A DNA stretch of 64,000 nt from assembly GCF_014529535.1 (NCBI RefSeq), contig NW_023503374.1, positions 4,650,001 through 4,714,000 on the forward strand, given 5' to 3'. The DNA is from Bradysia coprophila. Its lineage: Eukaryota; Arthropoda; Insecta; Diptera; Sciaridae. The notes under the pieces are model-generated. The model was not told the origin of the DNA. It saw nothing but the letters and a program-made list of their open reading frames with translations, and did not search any database. Shown piece after piece: positions 10,911 through 23,952 of this stretch. Position 1 is the first letter of the stretch. Every line of letters starts with the position of its first letter. Both the position numbers and the translations under genes were made by a program.

Positions 10911-11342
10911 AATACTTTTTTTTTAGTTCGGTTCAGTTTCATCTAAGATCTCAACTCAATTTAAATTTACAGGACCAAATTATAGACGGTAACTGAATTC
11001 GCCCTACAATAAATTGTATTAGGTAGGTGTTTGGGTTGCCATAGAAAGATAAAAAATGGGTGCTGGATATAAAACAAATAAAAAAGTTAAGATAATAATT
11101 TCAGAAAAGGAGATAACATAAGAGAATGATTCTTTATGGTTCTAGTGCACATGAAAGTCGACTAATATTTTCTTACAAAATTTTCGACTTGTGCATGTAT
11201 TTCGAGTGCGGAGTGCTGTAACTTTCTTATTTCAGGGGGTCGGAAAAATCTGTGTTCACTCAATTTGAAAGTTGATTTGTGAATAATCCGACGACTTTCA
11301 TGTCACTTACAGGAAAGTCACTTAAACCACCACAGATGTATT

Positions 11343-11516
11343 ATGCTGAAAACAAACGAGGCATTCAAAACGTGTTTTGGTCCTTGTTTTCATGACGAAA
11401 TTGTCGCAACTGTCAAATAAAGTTAGAAATTTCTCTATCGAAAATTGCGATTGCTGCATCTGTCAATGAAAACTAGGACCAAAACACGTTTTCAATGTCT
11501 CGTTTGTTTTCAGCAT
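11343..11516. repeat. Palindromic MITE, copy 1
   Basis: About 174 bp. ATGCTGAAAACAAACGAGGC at the left is matched by the inverse ending in CTCGTTTGTTTTCAGCAT at the right; the arms continue through an AACGTGTTTTGGTCC block. It forms a long hairpin. The sister copy is 50 bp downstream. Confidence 0.75.
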
Positions 11517-11566
11517 AGCCTTCAACAGAAAGTAGATTTGGTTGTAGCAGGTTGACCGCATCTCTA

Positions 11567-11739
11567 ATGCTCAAAACAAACGAGGCATTGAAAACGTAAT
11601 TTGGTCCTATTTTTCATGACGAAATTTTCGAAATTGTCAAATGATGTTAGAACTTTTTCTATTCAAAATCGGGACTGCTGTATCTGTCAATGAAAACTAG
11701 GACCAAAACACGTTTTCAATGCCTTCTTTTTTTTAGCAT
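11567..11739. repeat. Palindromic MITE, copy 2
   Basis: Same family and orientation as 11343-11516 (ATGCTCAAAACAAACGAGGC .. TTTTAGCAT), slightly diverged. The near-adjacent pair suggests either two insertions at a hotspot or a local duplication. Confidence 0.75.
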
Positions 11740-11805
11740 AAGCCTTTCTTAGAACTGGTCGAACGACTACAGCCAAAACTAAATTGTACTTAAGGCTAAC
11801 ACAAT

Positions 11806-11930
11806 CGTGGTCGTTTTTGCGGTCGTACATTTTTCAAAAAGTATTCTGATGAAAATTTATCATCAAAAATGAAATTCGAGACACGCAAATGCAGGCTACA
11901 ATTTTAGCTAAGCACTCAGCACCAATGACT
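11806..11930. repeat. Single arm of the CCTACATTT-family element
   Basis: It contains GCGGTCGTACATTTTTCAAA, TCTGATGAAAATTTATCATC and CACGCAAATGCAGGCTACA. These are the reverse complement of the arm seen at 63476-63570. Only one arm is present, so this is a solo or truncated copy. Confidence 0.55.
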
Positions 11931-14900
11931 CCTAACACTATTACTCTATGTTCAAAATATTTCGAAGATCGTTATCATATGAAAGAAACGTCGATCTGAA
12001 AAGTAACAAAATATCGATACTTTGATAATTGTCGAAAGAAGTTGAAAGTGCCTCAGATCAACCTTTCATAACAAATACGCAAAAAAATCATGTAGAAGGA
12101 GCTAAAACGCTTTAGAAGAACCCTCGTCTCAGGCCCCGAAAGACGAAAAGCTTATAAGAATTTTCTAAATTCAGTTTTTATAATAAATTAGTACTCGTAG
12201 GTATCTCTCCTCAGAGATTTTAAAATTAACAAGAAAAAACCATAAGTCGTAAGTAATTCAATTAATAGCAAAATTATAACTTACAGCCCAACACTCAGTT
12301 TTTTCTTTCACGTGAAGATATATCTTCAATATCAAAAATTGTTAGTTGAATAGGAAAAATCCAATAAATGGAATTTATTGTATAAAAAGCAGAGCACAAA
12401 AATAATATTCTTTATATAGAGGTAAATTCTATAAAGACGCAATTATGCCATATACCGATTGTTATGCCCATCTTTATTTTGTGATACGGTAAATTTAATG
12501 AAAAATTTTCTGTAGCACACAAATCAAGAACTGACTAGAAGTGTAATGTTTAGCTGAACTACCTGCTTTCATATTATGTTCTGTTCATTATTATTTTAAA
12601 CGCCATCGAGTGCGGTAAGAACACTATACTTAATGCCAACTTGTTTCTGTCTTATGCAATTCTGCGGAAGATACATACATGTAATTCAAAGAACTTGCCG
12701 TGTGTAGCTTGTGTAGTTGATTATACCGTATAGCTGGAGAACAGGTGCAACATTATTCAATTAACGATAACGCACTTGATGCGAATGAAGTGATGAAGTG
12801 AAGTTATATGGAATTTTATAACGATAAATGATTAGTGAATTATGTTAACGAGTGTGAAGACATAGACTGTTACAGGCTGCCAAATAAAAAGGATTATTAG
12901 TGGAAATAGCACCGTTGTAAGTAAGGCTTTGTTTTGTGATAATATTATAAATCTTGATCCAATCGTATCCTCGGTTACTGGAGGGACCTGGAAGTCCTTT
13001 ACCATTTTCTTTTTTAACTGTCCATTCCCTTTAACACAAGAGAGATAACTAACGTTGTTTTCCAGGAAGACTGTTCCATAATCTCTCGTGTATTTAAATT
13101 AGTATTCCACCACCGGGGATCATTACATTCAACAAAATAAAAGTGTCACCTTCTCGGCCACTTATTGATCTCCCGGCGTATTGATCGTTATTTCATGAAA
13201 TTCTGAATAACAAGGCTTGACCAATCGCAACTCGCTTCAGTAAATGTCGTCATAATACCTCTGGTCTGTAGCTTTTACACTTAACATTTTATGAGGGATT
13301 AGGGACACGCCTAATTATCGCTAAGTCCGAATCTTTCAACTTCTTGATCTTGATATGTTTAAAATTGATGTGTGGTTTAACCGAAATTCCTGTTTTTACA
13401 AATAACAACCGGTACCGCCTATCAAACTCTGTTACTTCGTCGTATCAATTCTTTTACTTCATTAGTTTAAACATACGTTTTGCTATAAGAGGACACTAGT
13501 CAGACCTCAGCTCTCATTTTAGTCGACCATTGTCAATAACAGTTTACACAAACGAAGCGTGTTTCAACCATGAATTAACAGCTTAAACGCAAAATTAAAA
13601 ATTCATTTTTCATCATTCCGCAAAGGAATTCAAAGAAAATTAATTGGAAATGGAATATTTATGACCAATGAGTGACCACTGAAATTGCACTGATTCTGAA
13701 TTAATCTTTTACAAATCGAATCAGAAGCTGTTAGTTTATTAATTTAATTGTTTTATTTCGTTTAATTCCGACTGGATAGAATATAAAATAAAAACGAAAT
13801 TTATGGATGCAAATTCATACCTTGCTTCGATTCATTTGGAAGAACTTTCACGGTTCTAAAGAAGAAAGCAATTACGGAAAATTATATGGTACATACCATT
13901 GTGTTATATGGTAGGTACCTTGTATGTGCATTACTTGCACTGGAACTACGATGCAAAATTTATTTCATTTTTATTTCGCTCTACGGAATTATAATTCTGG
14001 TTTCAGCTTGAACATTCAATTGGTTTAGTTATACTTTTTCTGTAATGTATGCTCGGTAGCACAACCCCATAATACTTTTGAAGAGGAAATTTATGGAATT
14101 TTGGTAGAATATTCGCTATGTCTTTCAACTCGACGACGATTAATGATTCCAGTTTTATCTACCGTAAATAGATTTTCATTTGACTAAAATAAAACACTCT
14201 CGTACTTGAACGGTTATGGTTCATTGAATTTGAGTAATGGTTGTAAAAGAACAGTTGGTGGATTGACTTGTCCTAAAGTTTTTTGCTTTAATTATTTAGA
14301 CTACAGCAACCCACACACTTAGTTTGAATGGATTGAGATGTATACCCCAGGTCGGATAAACTAGAAAATCATTCATCAACCAAAACAAAATTTGTTAAAA
14401 TGTTTTGAAAACTAAACCTTATTTCATCAGATAATCCTCAAAAATCTTCAGAAAACTAAAAAATCTTTGGAAATGTAAAAATTCTCAAAATTAAAAAAAA
14501 AACATTTAAAAACAATGCAAATCCTTAAAATCCCCAGAAAATTAGTGAAAAACCTTTTTCAACAAAACTTACAGATATCCACCACTCGTGATTACCCCAT
14601 ATAATTTAGACAACACTGAAGTCGAAGGAGAATCAACCTTTATTTTAGTGCTAAAATTGATCGAATTCTCTACGACTCATTCAATAATTTCTGTGAGTCT
14701 ATGATGGACAATAAGAACATACAAGGAAAAATCTCGACTGTTAAGTGGATTGACAATTTCGCTCCACCTGAAACCTGTCGAAACTAGGCAACATCAATTC
14801 ATAAAACAAATCCTCGATATTTTGTACTACGAAGCTCTACCCGTTCTAAGTATAGGAGTGTCACGACGAATACTACCAATCAAGTCACTTTGAGGCAAGG

Positions 14901-16255
14901 GGTAAAAGTAACAAAAACTTTAAAATTAGAAAAGTAACCCAGACCCTAAGAGTAATTATACCTAGAGAGGAAATTAGAGGAAATGAGAGGAAATTGCGAA
15001 CTAAATTACGTAAAGTATGTGGTCGCAACATGAAATCGAAATGTTTTTTGTTATGTGTGTTTGCCCTCTTAATTAAGAGGCCAAATTGAACTATCAAAAA
15101 CGTCACGCATACATGTATTGGTGTAAAATTGTACGAAAAGTGTATCTTATACAAACTGATGTTGGGACCACATTTTGTCGTGCAAATTTCCTTTCTAGTC
15201 AAAATTACTCTTAGCCCAGACCCAACAGAAACTAGATCTTTTACATACAGGTCGTGCCGTGTTTTTTAACGTTGTGAAGCAACGGACTAATAGCAACACT
15301 AGAACTCACCCACAGCGCGAGGCTATTATACTATAATGAAGCGACTTCAGGACCACCTCCTTTCACAAATTTATTTACAGAATCAAAAATCAAACTCCTT
15401 TTAAAGAAGTAGATCGCCACCGGTTCCTGGTGGGTTTTGATCTTTGTTTTTTAGACGTTACCACACGTTATTGACACTTTGAAGATATCTTAATTGGGAA
15501 AAAGGACTTCACCTAGCACAAATTAAAGACCTTGGACATAACATGTCCACACATATTATGTGTGCAACATTTAGAGACCTAATTTCAAAACCCACCGAAA
15601 CCCCGTGCTTCCAGCTGATTTTCAAGTGATCCCCTCATACAAACAAAAAAGTCTTTTTACGAATTTGAAAGGACTATTCGCGTGCGTGTAACTATTCGCG
15701 TGCGTGTAACTATTCCACTCGTGTAAACAAGTATAAGAAGTTTTGTTTTGTATGAGTGGACCAACTGAAAAACAGATATTTCACTAAATTTCCCTGACGT
15801 CCACTGTATATTCCAAAGAAAGAAAAACCAAAATCTCTTAGAAATATTTATCGAGGACTAGTGTCCAATCAAGCAAAATCACGTTGCTATGAAAACGCCC
15901 TAATGGCCAGGTAATTTATAGTTAAAGTGTGTTGTTACTTCCGTCTAATTCAGTGGGTTGAACCAGTCTACATTCAACGGATAGACCTACATCGATATAA
16001 CGATGATGCCCGCTAATCTGTGCCACGATGTAAAACATCTAATTTACTGATTATACATCTCCGTGGCTGATTTTATCTGCATTCAACATTCCTCACTTAT
16101 CATTATCTTTTTGAAACAATTTTTCGTTAGAATACAATCCGGCTAAATAATAATTCTCACCATTAACCTGAATTGGCTTGTTTTGTTCACAGTTAACGTT
16201 TCATTGAATTTGAATCAATATTAGTACTTTGCATGCAGAGGCATAAGAAGACACC
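11931..16255. other. Intergenic stretch, no gene seen
   Basis: No recognisable protein, RNA or intact transposon in 4.3 kb. A block near 13430-13560 recurs with divergence near 17960-18090. A block at about 15240-15340 (ACTAGAACTCACCCACAG..GCGAGGCT) recurs near 45640-45730. A block at about 15410-15640 recurs at about 22425-22655. These are old dispersed repeats. The far upstream promoter of the ZP gene should lie near the right end, but no clear TATA box is seen there. Confidence 0.45.
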
Positions 16256-16261
16256 GTGGAA

Positions 16262-19200
16262 ATGTATTGTGTACAAAAACTAGCACTTATTTTGTCAACG
16301 GTAAGTTCAATTATATGCTATGTGAGCACCTTTCAATCATTTATGTGTACACACAATTTTAAAAGTCATTTCTTTTTATTCAAATTTAATTTCGCATTTA
16401 ATCTTATTGCTGTCGCTTTTTTCTCTGTAATTCTAGAAATCAAGTAAAGTCTTACCATAGGGTGACACTTGCGCACTAGCCGGGATTTATTTAAAAAATA
16501 ATTTATCATTTTGCAATGTGTGTGTTTTATGCTGTGTTAATTTTGTAGGTCAGACATCAGTTCAGATTTACATGAACATAGATTTTTGCAAACAGAATTT
16601 GAGCGTAGTTTTTAGCAGCGGCAGCACCCTGTTCTAATTTCGCCCATTTTTGTATGTTGTGTACCAAATAAAAAGTGCAAGACCAACTTTAAAAGAAAAT
16701 ATATTTAATTGGACAGTGAACGACTAGAGAAATGGTTTCGTTAGATTGGTATTAGCGGTCACTGATACTGATAGTAATAAATGGTGATTCCCTAACACAG
16801 ATAGCAGAGTCATTGTAATTTCACTCATTCCTCCATAAAACAGTGTTCCTTCATTGATTGCATAATAATGCATGTCACGGTGCGGCTGAGCAACTTTTTT
16901 TTTGAAAGATCATGAGCCATCGATACTTTTGCATGAAATCACTAGAGGGGATCTCCACAAAGAGTTTTGACATGAATTTAATAATGATTATGTAGCTGCT
17001 GCAATATAACGAGAATTACGCTTCTGTACATAGCACGAACGAGCGTAGCGAATGTGTGTGTTATGTACAGAAGCGTAATTGAGGGAGCCTTTTGAAAGAC
17101 GACCTGCCGAAATCGAACACATTTTCCAGCGGACTTTTTTATATGTTTCTAGATAGGTATTGGCCCCTAGAAGCCAGAAATATTTTTTTGAAAATTAGTT
17201 GATGCTTGTGTAGCTAGCGAAAGGTGATCGAAATCCGAAGCATGTACTTTTCTTATGGAAATTTCTCCGACTACACGAAACGTACAAGGCCGTGGGATGT
17301 GTCATTAGAAAGGTAATTGCATGTACTTTTGGGGCAAATAGTCGATCATGGGGGGGGGGTAAAATGCACCCCTGACGAGTTACGAGTTTTTGCTATGTTT
17401 TCACTTACACGATAAAATCATATATGTATCAGAAGGTTTACACTCAAACGCTGCTGCTCTGCTGTACATTCCACATACACTCGCTGACGCTCTTTTGTGT
17501 TATGTACAGCAGAGCAACGTTTTCGTTAAACCTCCTAATAATTATTAAATTCATGTCAAAACTACTTGTGGAGATCCCCTCTAGTGATTCCATGCAAAAG
17601 TAGCGATGGCTCATGACCTTTCAAAAAAAAGTTGTTAAGCCGCACCGTGATGTAGTACTTTGCCACCTCGTCTCAATGCTGATGACTGATCTAAGCTAAG
17701 TCTAAGCCTTGAAAGTTCAACATGTTTTTTACATTTGAAAGTTTTAACTTGTGTCAATAGTCATCAATCAGGCATATTATACCACAATTTCATCACACAT
17801 ATCGCATTTGACTTCGGTTTCACTTCCTATAAAAATCGTGTTTGGCACTGCAAGTCTATATTTGTCTATGAATCCAACTCGATCAAAGCAAAGTTATATT
17901 TTAGCCAAAGAATGTACAACTTCCTCTGCAGTAACAGTGCCAGTGGATAAATCTGTTACTTCTTTTGTTTAAAGTGTTCAAGATACTTTTACTTCATTGG
18001 GTTCGACATACATTTTGCTATAATAAGAAAGCCCTAGCCAGAGATCATTTCTTTTTAGTCGTAGTTGTCGATAACAGATGCGTTTGTGGTCTTTTTTAGT
18101 CGTTAATGGGGAGACATAATTAATTTGTTGTTTTGGTTGGTTTCGTTTCTTTCTTTTATTTGTTCCACACTTATTCCACCACACAAAAATAGCACTTGTC
18201 TTTATGTTTCTTTAATTCCACACGTACGAGTGAAACGACTCTCTTTACGCTTCTTCTGTTAACAACATGTGGTTCAACGTGGAACAATTAAAGTTTTAGA
18301 ATGCTAACCAAGTAAAAACTGATGATGATGTCCGTTAATCTTCCTATTTTATGTTTGGAATTTAACAGTCAATTTAAGAAACTCATTAGCTGATCAGTTA
18401 CCCTTTTAATTGTCTTAATATTTAGCACAATTGGCCCGGACACATTTTTTTTTAAATGCGGGTATAGAATGGGGTATTTCCAAATGTTTTCACAAATATT
18501 TTTCATAATAATCTCGTACTGCAGGTTATTATCGGGACCCTTGCTCAAGATTACGATGGTAAGACAACTTTACCGAACAAAACACACAAAAAACTGACAG
18601 CTAAAATCATTTAATGTAACAGTTAGCGAAATTCAATGCACATTCTCATCACAAGGCTCCACTGAGGATTCAATAACAGCAATTCTAAGAAAGCCGTCTG
18701 GCTTCAAAGGCTCACCCCTTTTCGCAGATGATCGAACAGTTAATCCGGAAATTGATCGAACATGTTCCATCGAAAAAGATCGAAGCGATCCATCGGAACA
18801 GCTGTTCAATTTGAAGATTCTCGATTTTACGAAATGTGGAGTACTGAAACGAAATGTAATTTGAATGTGAACGTTCAACGTTATCACAATGCAACTAAAT
18901 AATCGAATACAAATTTCTAGGGTTTTGTGCACGTACGCATTTGGTTTCCACAGTTTCCAGGCGTTGTGATGCAATCCGATCAAGAATTGATTATAATGTG
19001 CAAGCCACCAGAACCAACCATAATTCAAAATAAAGCAGCCGGTTTCGCCGGAAGTTTGTAATTAACTGGGAGATAGTGAACATTTAGACTCGATTTTAAC
19101 TATTTCTTCTAATATATAGTCCGCATGGGGCACGGGTTTCTGGAGTGGTGGAAGAAACGCCTGGTCGTTTGGAGTATGAAGTTGCCTTATACAAAGAAGC

Positions 19201-20180
19201 TCCTCCATCAGCTTCAACAGTAAACGGAAATCCAATTTTGGGTCTTCCGCACCATTTAAAAAACCAATCAAATCAAATAAATGAATTGCCGTTAGACCAA
19301 GCAGTTCCCATTGGCACAAAATTACAGCTACGCGCAAGAATCAGCCATCAAAGTGTTTGGAAGTACGTTAAATTAATGGAAGTAACGGTAAGTTCATGAC
19401 GAGATGTACAGTAGAACGTTCGTCCATTAATGAATTATATGACAGGTATCTCCAGACGCAGATAATCCCCACGCTCTAGGTTCAGTGTCCTTGGTGAGGG
19501 ATGGGTGTCGGAACAGAGATTTCTCAACAATAATTCCACATCAGGTTTGTACAGGTCAGATTCATATTTAGTAATCCACCTTACAATAACTGATGATTAC
19601 AGCCAGCTCGATATCGCGAAAGGCCAAACGAAGTATTTTTGGACTTTGAAGCATTCTTGTTGAGCTCAATGAAAGAACGGAGTACGTTATGGATCCATTC
19701 ACAGGTATGACAATTGTCAGTCATTTAAGTATCTTTTTCAACTAAACGCGATATTGGTAGATAAAAGCATGCATGGAATCTGCGGACTGTCAACCAGATT
19801 TCTGTCTAGATTTATACGAACCATCGGGTCATGGTCGAAGAAGAAGGGACCTGTCGAATAGCAGCTTAACGGAGTATACAAAATTCAAAGAGAACATTGA
19901 GTATACCGTTATTATGCCTGGAGACTACAGTACATTGGACGCGAATTCCGAGCAGTGTAAACATTTTGTACTCATTTCGCTGCTGCTTGCAGTACTACTG
20001 GCCTTTGCAACTATTTTGGTAAGGAGACGAGAGAAGGGACTTGTGATATCAGAAAGTAAAATGACACGAAATTTTCAGGCCTGCACTTTGGTATTTAAGA
20101 TACAGTCTATCCAGCATAAGACCATCAACGATCTGAAAATATCACCGAATGGCTACTCGGGCAGGGCTACAGTGCAATAA
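16262..20180 (+). CDS. ZP-domain single-pass membrane protein (apical matrix type)
   Basis: Coding exons 16262-16300, 18525-18558, 18623-18855, 18921-19057, 19120-19387, 19446-19544, 19603-19704, 19761-20018 and 20079-20180; phases agree throughout (423 aa). The signal peptide is split over exons 1-2 (MYCVQKLALILST + VIIGTLA). The ZP-N half has four cysteines (IQC, RTC, KCG, IMC) with VRIWFPQFPGVVMQSDQE. The ZP-C half has GCRN and CMESADCQPDFC. A furin-type RRRRD site lies near residues 330-334 and a membrane helix near 373-395, then a short basic tail. This is the layout of insect ZP proteins that are cleaved and polymerise in the apical extracellular matrix under cuticle. The last 60 nt intron (20019-20078) has good splice signals but no in-frame stop, so retention would add 20 residues after the helix. 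I cannot assign the exact orthologue. Confidence 0.88.
16875..17650. repeat. 776 bp inverted-repeat element in ZP gene intron 1
   Basis: It runs from TCACGGTGCGGCT to AGCCGCACCGTGA, with arms of roughly 130 bp (GATCATGAGCCATCG.., GGGGATCTCCACAA..). Two internal hairpins are built on short repeats: GAATTACGCTTCTGTACAT with its inverse (about 17010-17083), and GCTGCTCTGCTGTACAT with its inverse (about 17448-17519). A 4 bp ATGT may flank it. A block at 17086-17160 matches the 1588-2025 element, so this may be composite. Confidence 0.7.
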
Positions 20181-20184
20181 TAAA
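20179..20184 (+). promoter_or_regulatory. Candidate polyadenylation signal of the ZP gene
   Basis: AATAAA starts on the second base of the TAA stop codon, so stop and signal overlap. A U-rich run follows directly. If used, the 3' UTR would be only about 20-30 nt. No better AATAAA was noted in the next few hundred bases. Confidence 0.45.
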
Positions 20185-21054
20185 AGTTTTTTTAGTTTTT
20201 TTTTTAAACAAATAGAAATCAAGCCGTAAGTTTTATAGGAAAGTGATGCATTTGATTTAAAGGCTCTTTATAGCTATGTAAAACGAAATAGGTCACAACA
20301 GAATATTCCTACCGATTTGCAATTCGATTTTGGACTCGTTGCAATAAGCGCATGGAAATGAGAACATTTGTCGCATTAAATTCGAAATTGAATTTTTCCG
20401 TAAAGAAAAAGTTCAATCATTCGGAGAACAGGCCTGTGATTAGTTAGAGCGGCAATATTTCTCATTTCCGATTAACTTTGTAGGATCTATTTCGTGTAGT
20501 TTCTAAGTAAATTTAATAAGGTTAGCATAACGGGAGTGATGCGACTATGATGCGAGGAAAATATAATAATCAAAAGCTGGCCAAATCTACATATATCCAA
20601 TTGTCATTCATTCCACGACAGGATTACTACAGGATTACGACAGTCTACTTAACTTTTCCCACACGGCAACCTTATCGTCAACATATTTATCGACAGTCAA
20701 CATATATTATTAGGGTGTGATGGAGTGGCCGTATTGACAATTTCAACGTATTTTCAGCAGATTGATGCCAAATCTTTTACTCCGTTTGTTATGTATCGTG
20801 TATTTTGCTATGTAAGACCACATTAGCCACAGCTATTTTTGTCGTTGCTGTCGTTAGTTGATGACATTCACACACCACCCACAGTTAAACTAAAATGCAC
20901 TCAGACTAAAAGTGTTGATCACATAGCACGTGGTGAGTATCTAAGGATTCAGTCTATCTGGTTATGAGATCTTCCTTTCTAGATCTTTTTACTAAATAGA
21001 CTGCAAATTTGATTGGAAATATAAACGAATTTTCCTAACTACTGTTCAAATATT

Positions 21055-21673
21055 AGTCAGGTGCGAGTTGTCCTTTCGCTCATATTGAATGTGAAAAGCG
21101 ATTTTATGGCCACGAACTCGAATCGCAATGTTGCCAAGCTGGTATCGGCCTGGTTTGGGACATGGAGCCGCCGTTAGCTAGAACTTCTTTCGGCTCTATA
21201 AAATTGAATTTTGAATTGAGTGGGAGAAAAATCATGTGTTCCTTGAATCTTTCTGCATACGAGAAAAATATAAGTGATTGAAAAAATATGCAAGTGGCGT
21301 TGTCATTCAAGATGGCGCCCATCATTACAAAAAAGTGTGAATATCTGGAAAATCCGGTAAATGCTTTTTTTAAATTAATTAATGTTTTTTATTTTTAACA
21401 TAAAATAGACACTATTTGGAATATTTTCGCCCATGGAACCATGTCACAAATATTTCATTTTATATTTTTAAATAAATTTTCAAAAATCAAAATTTCATAG
21501 AGCGAAAAGAAGTGTTAGGCAACGCCGGCTCCCTAGATCAAACCAGGCCGATCCAAGCTTGGCAACATCGCAATTCGAGTTACTGGTCGATGCATCTACG
21601 ACAATCAACCATAAAATCGCTTTTCACATTCAATATGAGCGAAACGGCTTTTTTGGACAACTCGCACATGACT
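21055..21673. repeat. TIR element of the AGTCAGGTGCGAGTTGTCC family, copy 2
   Basis: It starts AGTCAGGTGCGAGTTGTCC and ends GGACAACTCGCACATGACT. It matches copy 1 (10340-10910) along most of its length, including the ATATTTCATTTTATATTTTT stretch. A TA dinucleotide lies on each side, but this is weak evidence for a duplication. Confidence 0.75.
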
Positions 21674-23800
21674 ATATCGCGACTTCGTTGCGTATTTGCG
21701 TATTCAGGAAAACCGGGTTCCTAATAGGTGCCTAACTTTTGGAATTTTTTTAGCGTTAAAAACAAAGTCTTTTGGAATGCGTTAGGAAAATAAGTATTTA
21801 AATAGCTCGTTGGGTAATTATATATTACACACTTGTCACGAAGAAGTCGAATATATAAATGAATGAACCAGAAATTTTGTAGAATATTTTGACGGAAATC
21901 GTTCTTTCCTTCCCTTCTTTCCTATGTGAACATTAATAGTTAACGAGCTGTAAGAGGTAGATTTAGTTTCCTAGGCAGTCTATAGCCCCCAATTAATTAC
22001 GTTAAGGTTAGGGTATTTGCTGTGAGCTCGCAATCCAAATAAAGTACATTGACGACCGGCGTATAGTTGATTACGGGTTTCTTCACAGTGACAACACTCC
22101 TTTATACTTTGTTTTTCTAAGAAAAATGTAAAATTTTTAGGCTGCTTACGGAAACATTAATTTTTTCGTTACGAGTGAAATAGAGAGATTACAACAAAGT
22201 CTTACTGTCAACCTTGAAAATTCTCTAAATATTTATGAATGCAAGCGACTTGTTATTGATAATTTTAATCAGCAATCATTAGACTTAACCTGCGATCTAT
22301 GTACACTTTTTACCAAATAAAAATTATTTTTTTTTCAATTTTTTATATTAAAATTGAGTTTTGATAAAATTGATCAGAAAATAAAAGATGGAATTTGTTT
22401 ATGTACTGTCCGTTTGACAAGAGAATCGCCACGGTTCAGCAGGGGGTTTTGAACATTTGTTTTTTACACGTTGGCACACGTGCTCTTTGTCAGATTCAAG
22501 ATTCTTTTTACGAAGGTTACGCTGATTATACTTTGTGAAAAAGGCCAATACCTTGCAAATATGTCACATCTTGGACCGAATTTGACACTGCAATATCTGC
22601 AACATGAAAAAACTAAATGTTCGAAACCCCCTGAAACCCCGTGTTTACGTAATACAACCTACGTAATATACACAAACTAGGTGAGCCAATCTTAATTTAT
22701 CGTAAAATTTCCTGTATTTTGCTGAGAGTGTTCTTCAGCACATGTCTCAAAATGATAATGATGTCTCTATTATGATCACTATATCAATTAAGAACTGGCT
22801 TTTCTTCTATTTTTAAAACTGTAATTTGAAATTAATACGAGATAGCAGCCAGCAATGGTAGCCAGTTAGTAATTCATTACCTCATCAGCAACATCAACGG
22901 ATTGTTGTTGTTGTTGTTGTTGTATAGTTTGTACAGAGTTGATAAAAATTCCACGTATGTATTACGTTACGCAATGAGCTTTACGTTTCCTTAGTGGTCT
23001 CACGCATATCGCTGGCATTAAAATATGACGCAGAGAATGTTTTCTGTGTAAATGTTTTAGTAAGAACACAAAAGAATTCTCTCCGAAGTTAGTGAAGGCG
23101 CCACTGGCACATTTCAATGCCACCAACTTCGTGATCAACCCAGAGGTGCTGACTGTTCTTTCTTACAAAGTATAAAGTTCCATCGTTAAAATTGACTGAA
23201 TGGAAATTCTCAAGACGGCAGTTGTGCACTGTTAATCATGCAAATAATTCTGAAAACTTGTACTAGTTTTTCAACTTAGTTTGCAAACATCATTTCTCGA
23301 TTATTTTAATGAATATTAACAACATTTGAAACATTCACAACGTAGTTGATATTGTTTTGTTTGAGAAAGACTATCTGCCCCATTTTCCCATTTTTCACCA
23401 AGAATTCTGTCTGAGGAACACACCTGTTCACACAGAAATTGACAATTCAAGACGAAGTAAATGAAAATACTATCAAGATAAATGTTATAAATGATATTTG
23501 ACTTTAAATGAAATAAAATACCCGCAAGTAAAAATAGAGAACCCGCTGAAACGTAAAGGGGTGAAAAACACCTTTTTCATACATATAACATTCAATATGT
23601 CGTTGGGTGGACCTGGACCCAAGTAAAAAAGTTCACAAAAAGTGGGACCAAATTGATCAGGAAGCAAATAAACTAAATATTAAGGAAGATTATTCCATCG
23701 CAAACTTTGGCCCAAATATAGAAACTAGATCCCACCGCCAAACGCCCAATACCTTCAAATTTGCACATCATGTTGCACGAGTGACGGTCAATTACCTTCA
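21674..23800. other. Spacer upstream of secreted gene 1
   Basis: No gene seen. A segment around 22130-22310 (CCTTGAAAATTCTC..AATCAGCAATCATTAGACTT) recurs upstream of gene 2 (26690-26790) and gene 4 (41300-41400). This shows that the tandem unit of the secreted-protein array includes well over 700 bp of 5' flank. A (TTG)n microsatellite lies near 22903-22922. Confidence 0.5.
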
Positions 23801-23819
23801 ATGCTATATTTGAAAATTT

Positions 23820-23952
23820 AATTTTGATCGTACACAAATACGATCTGAGCGAACAAAAAATACTCAGATGGATTGTGTATATAAGTTTTCTCCGATGAGC
23901 ACACACTGTCAGTAGCGCTCATTCCGCCGTTCTGTTATCTACGAACTAAACA
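23820..23952 (+). promoter_or_regulatory. Promoter module of secreted gene 1
   Basis: TATATAAG at 23878-23885 and a TCAGT initiator at 23909-23913 are spaced as expected for a core promoter. Upstream, AATTTTGATCG..ACAAATACGATCTGAGCGAAC is conserved base for base, with few changes, before genes 2, 3 and 4. The leader ends CGAACTAAACA directly before the ATG. Strong conservation of this block relative to the surrounding spacer argues for shared expression. Confidence 0.75.

Noticed and set aside
18633-19337. Minus-strand frames over the ZP gene (131 and 91 codons)
   Set aside because: The plus strand carries ZP-domain cysteines and matched splice phases; the antisense frames have no recognisable content.
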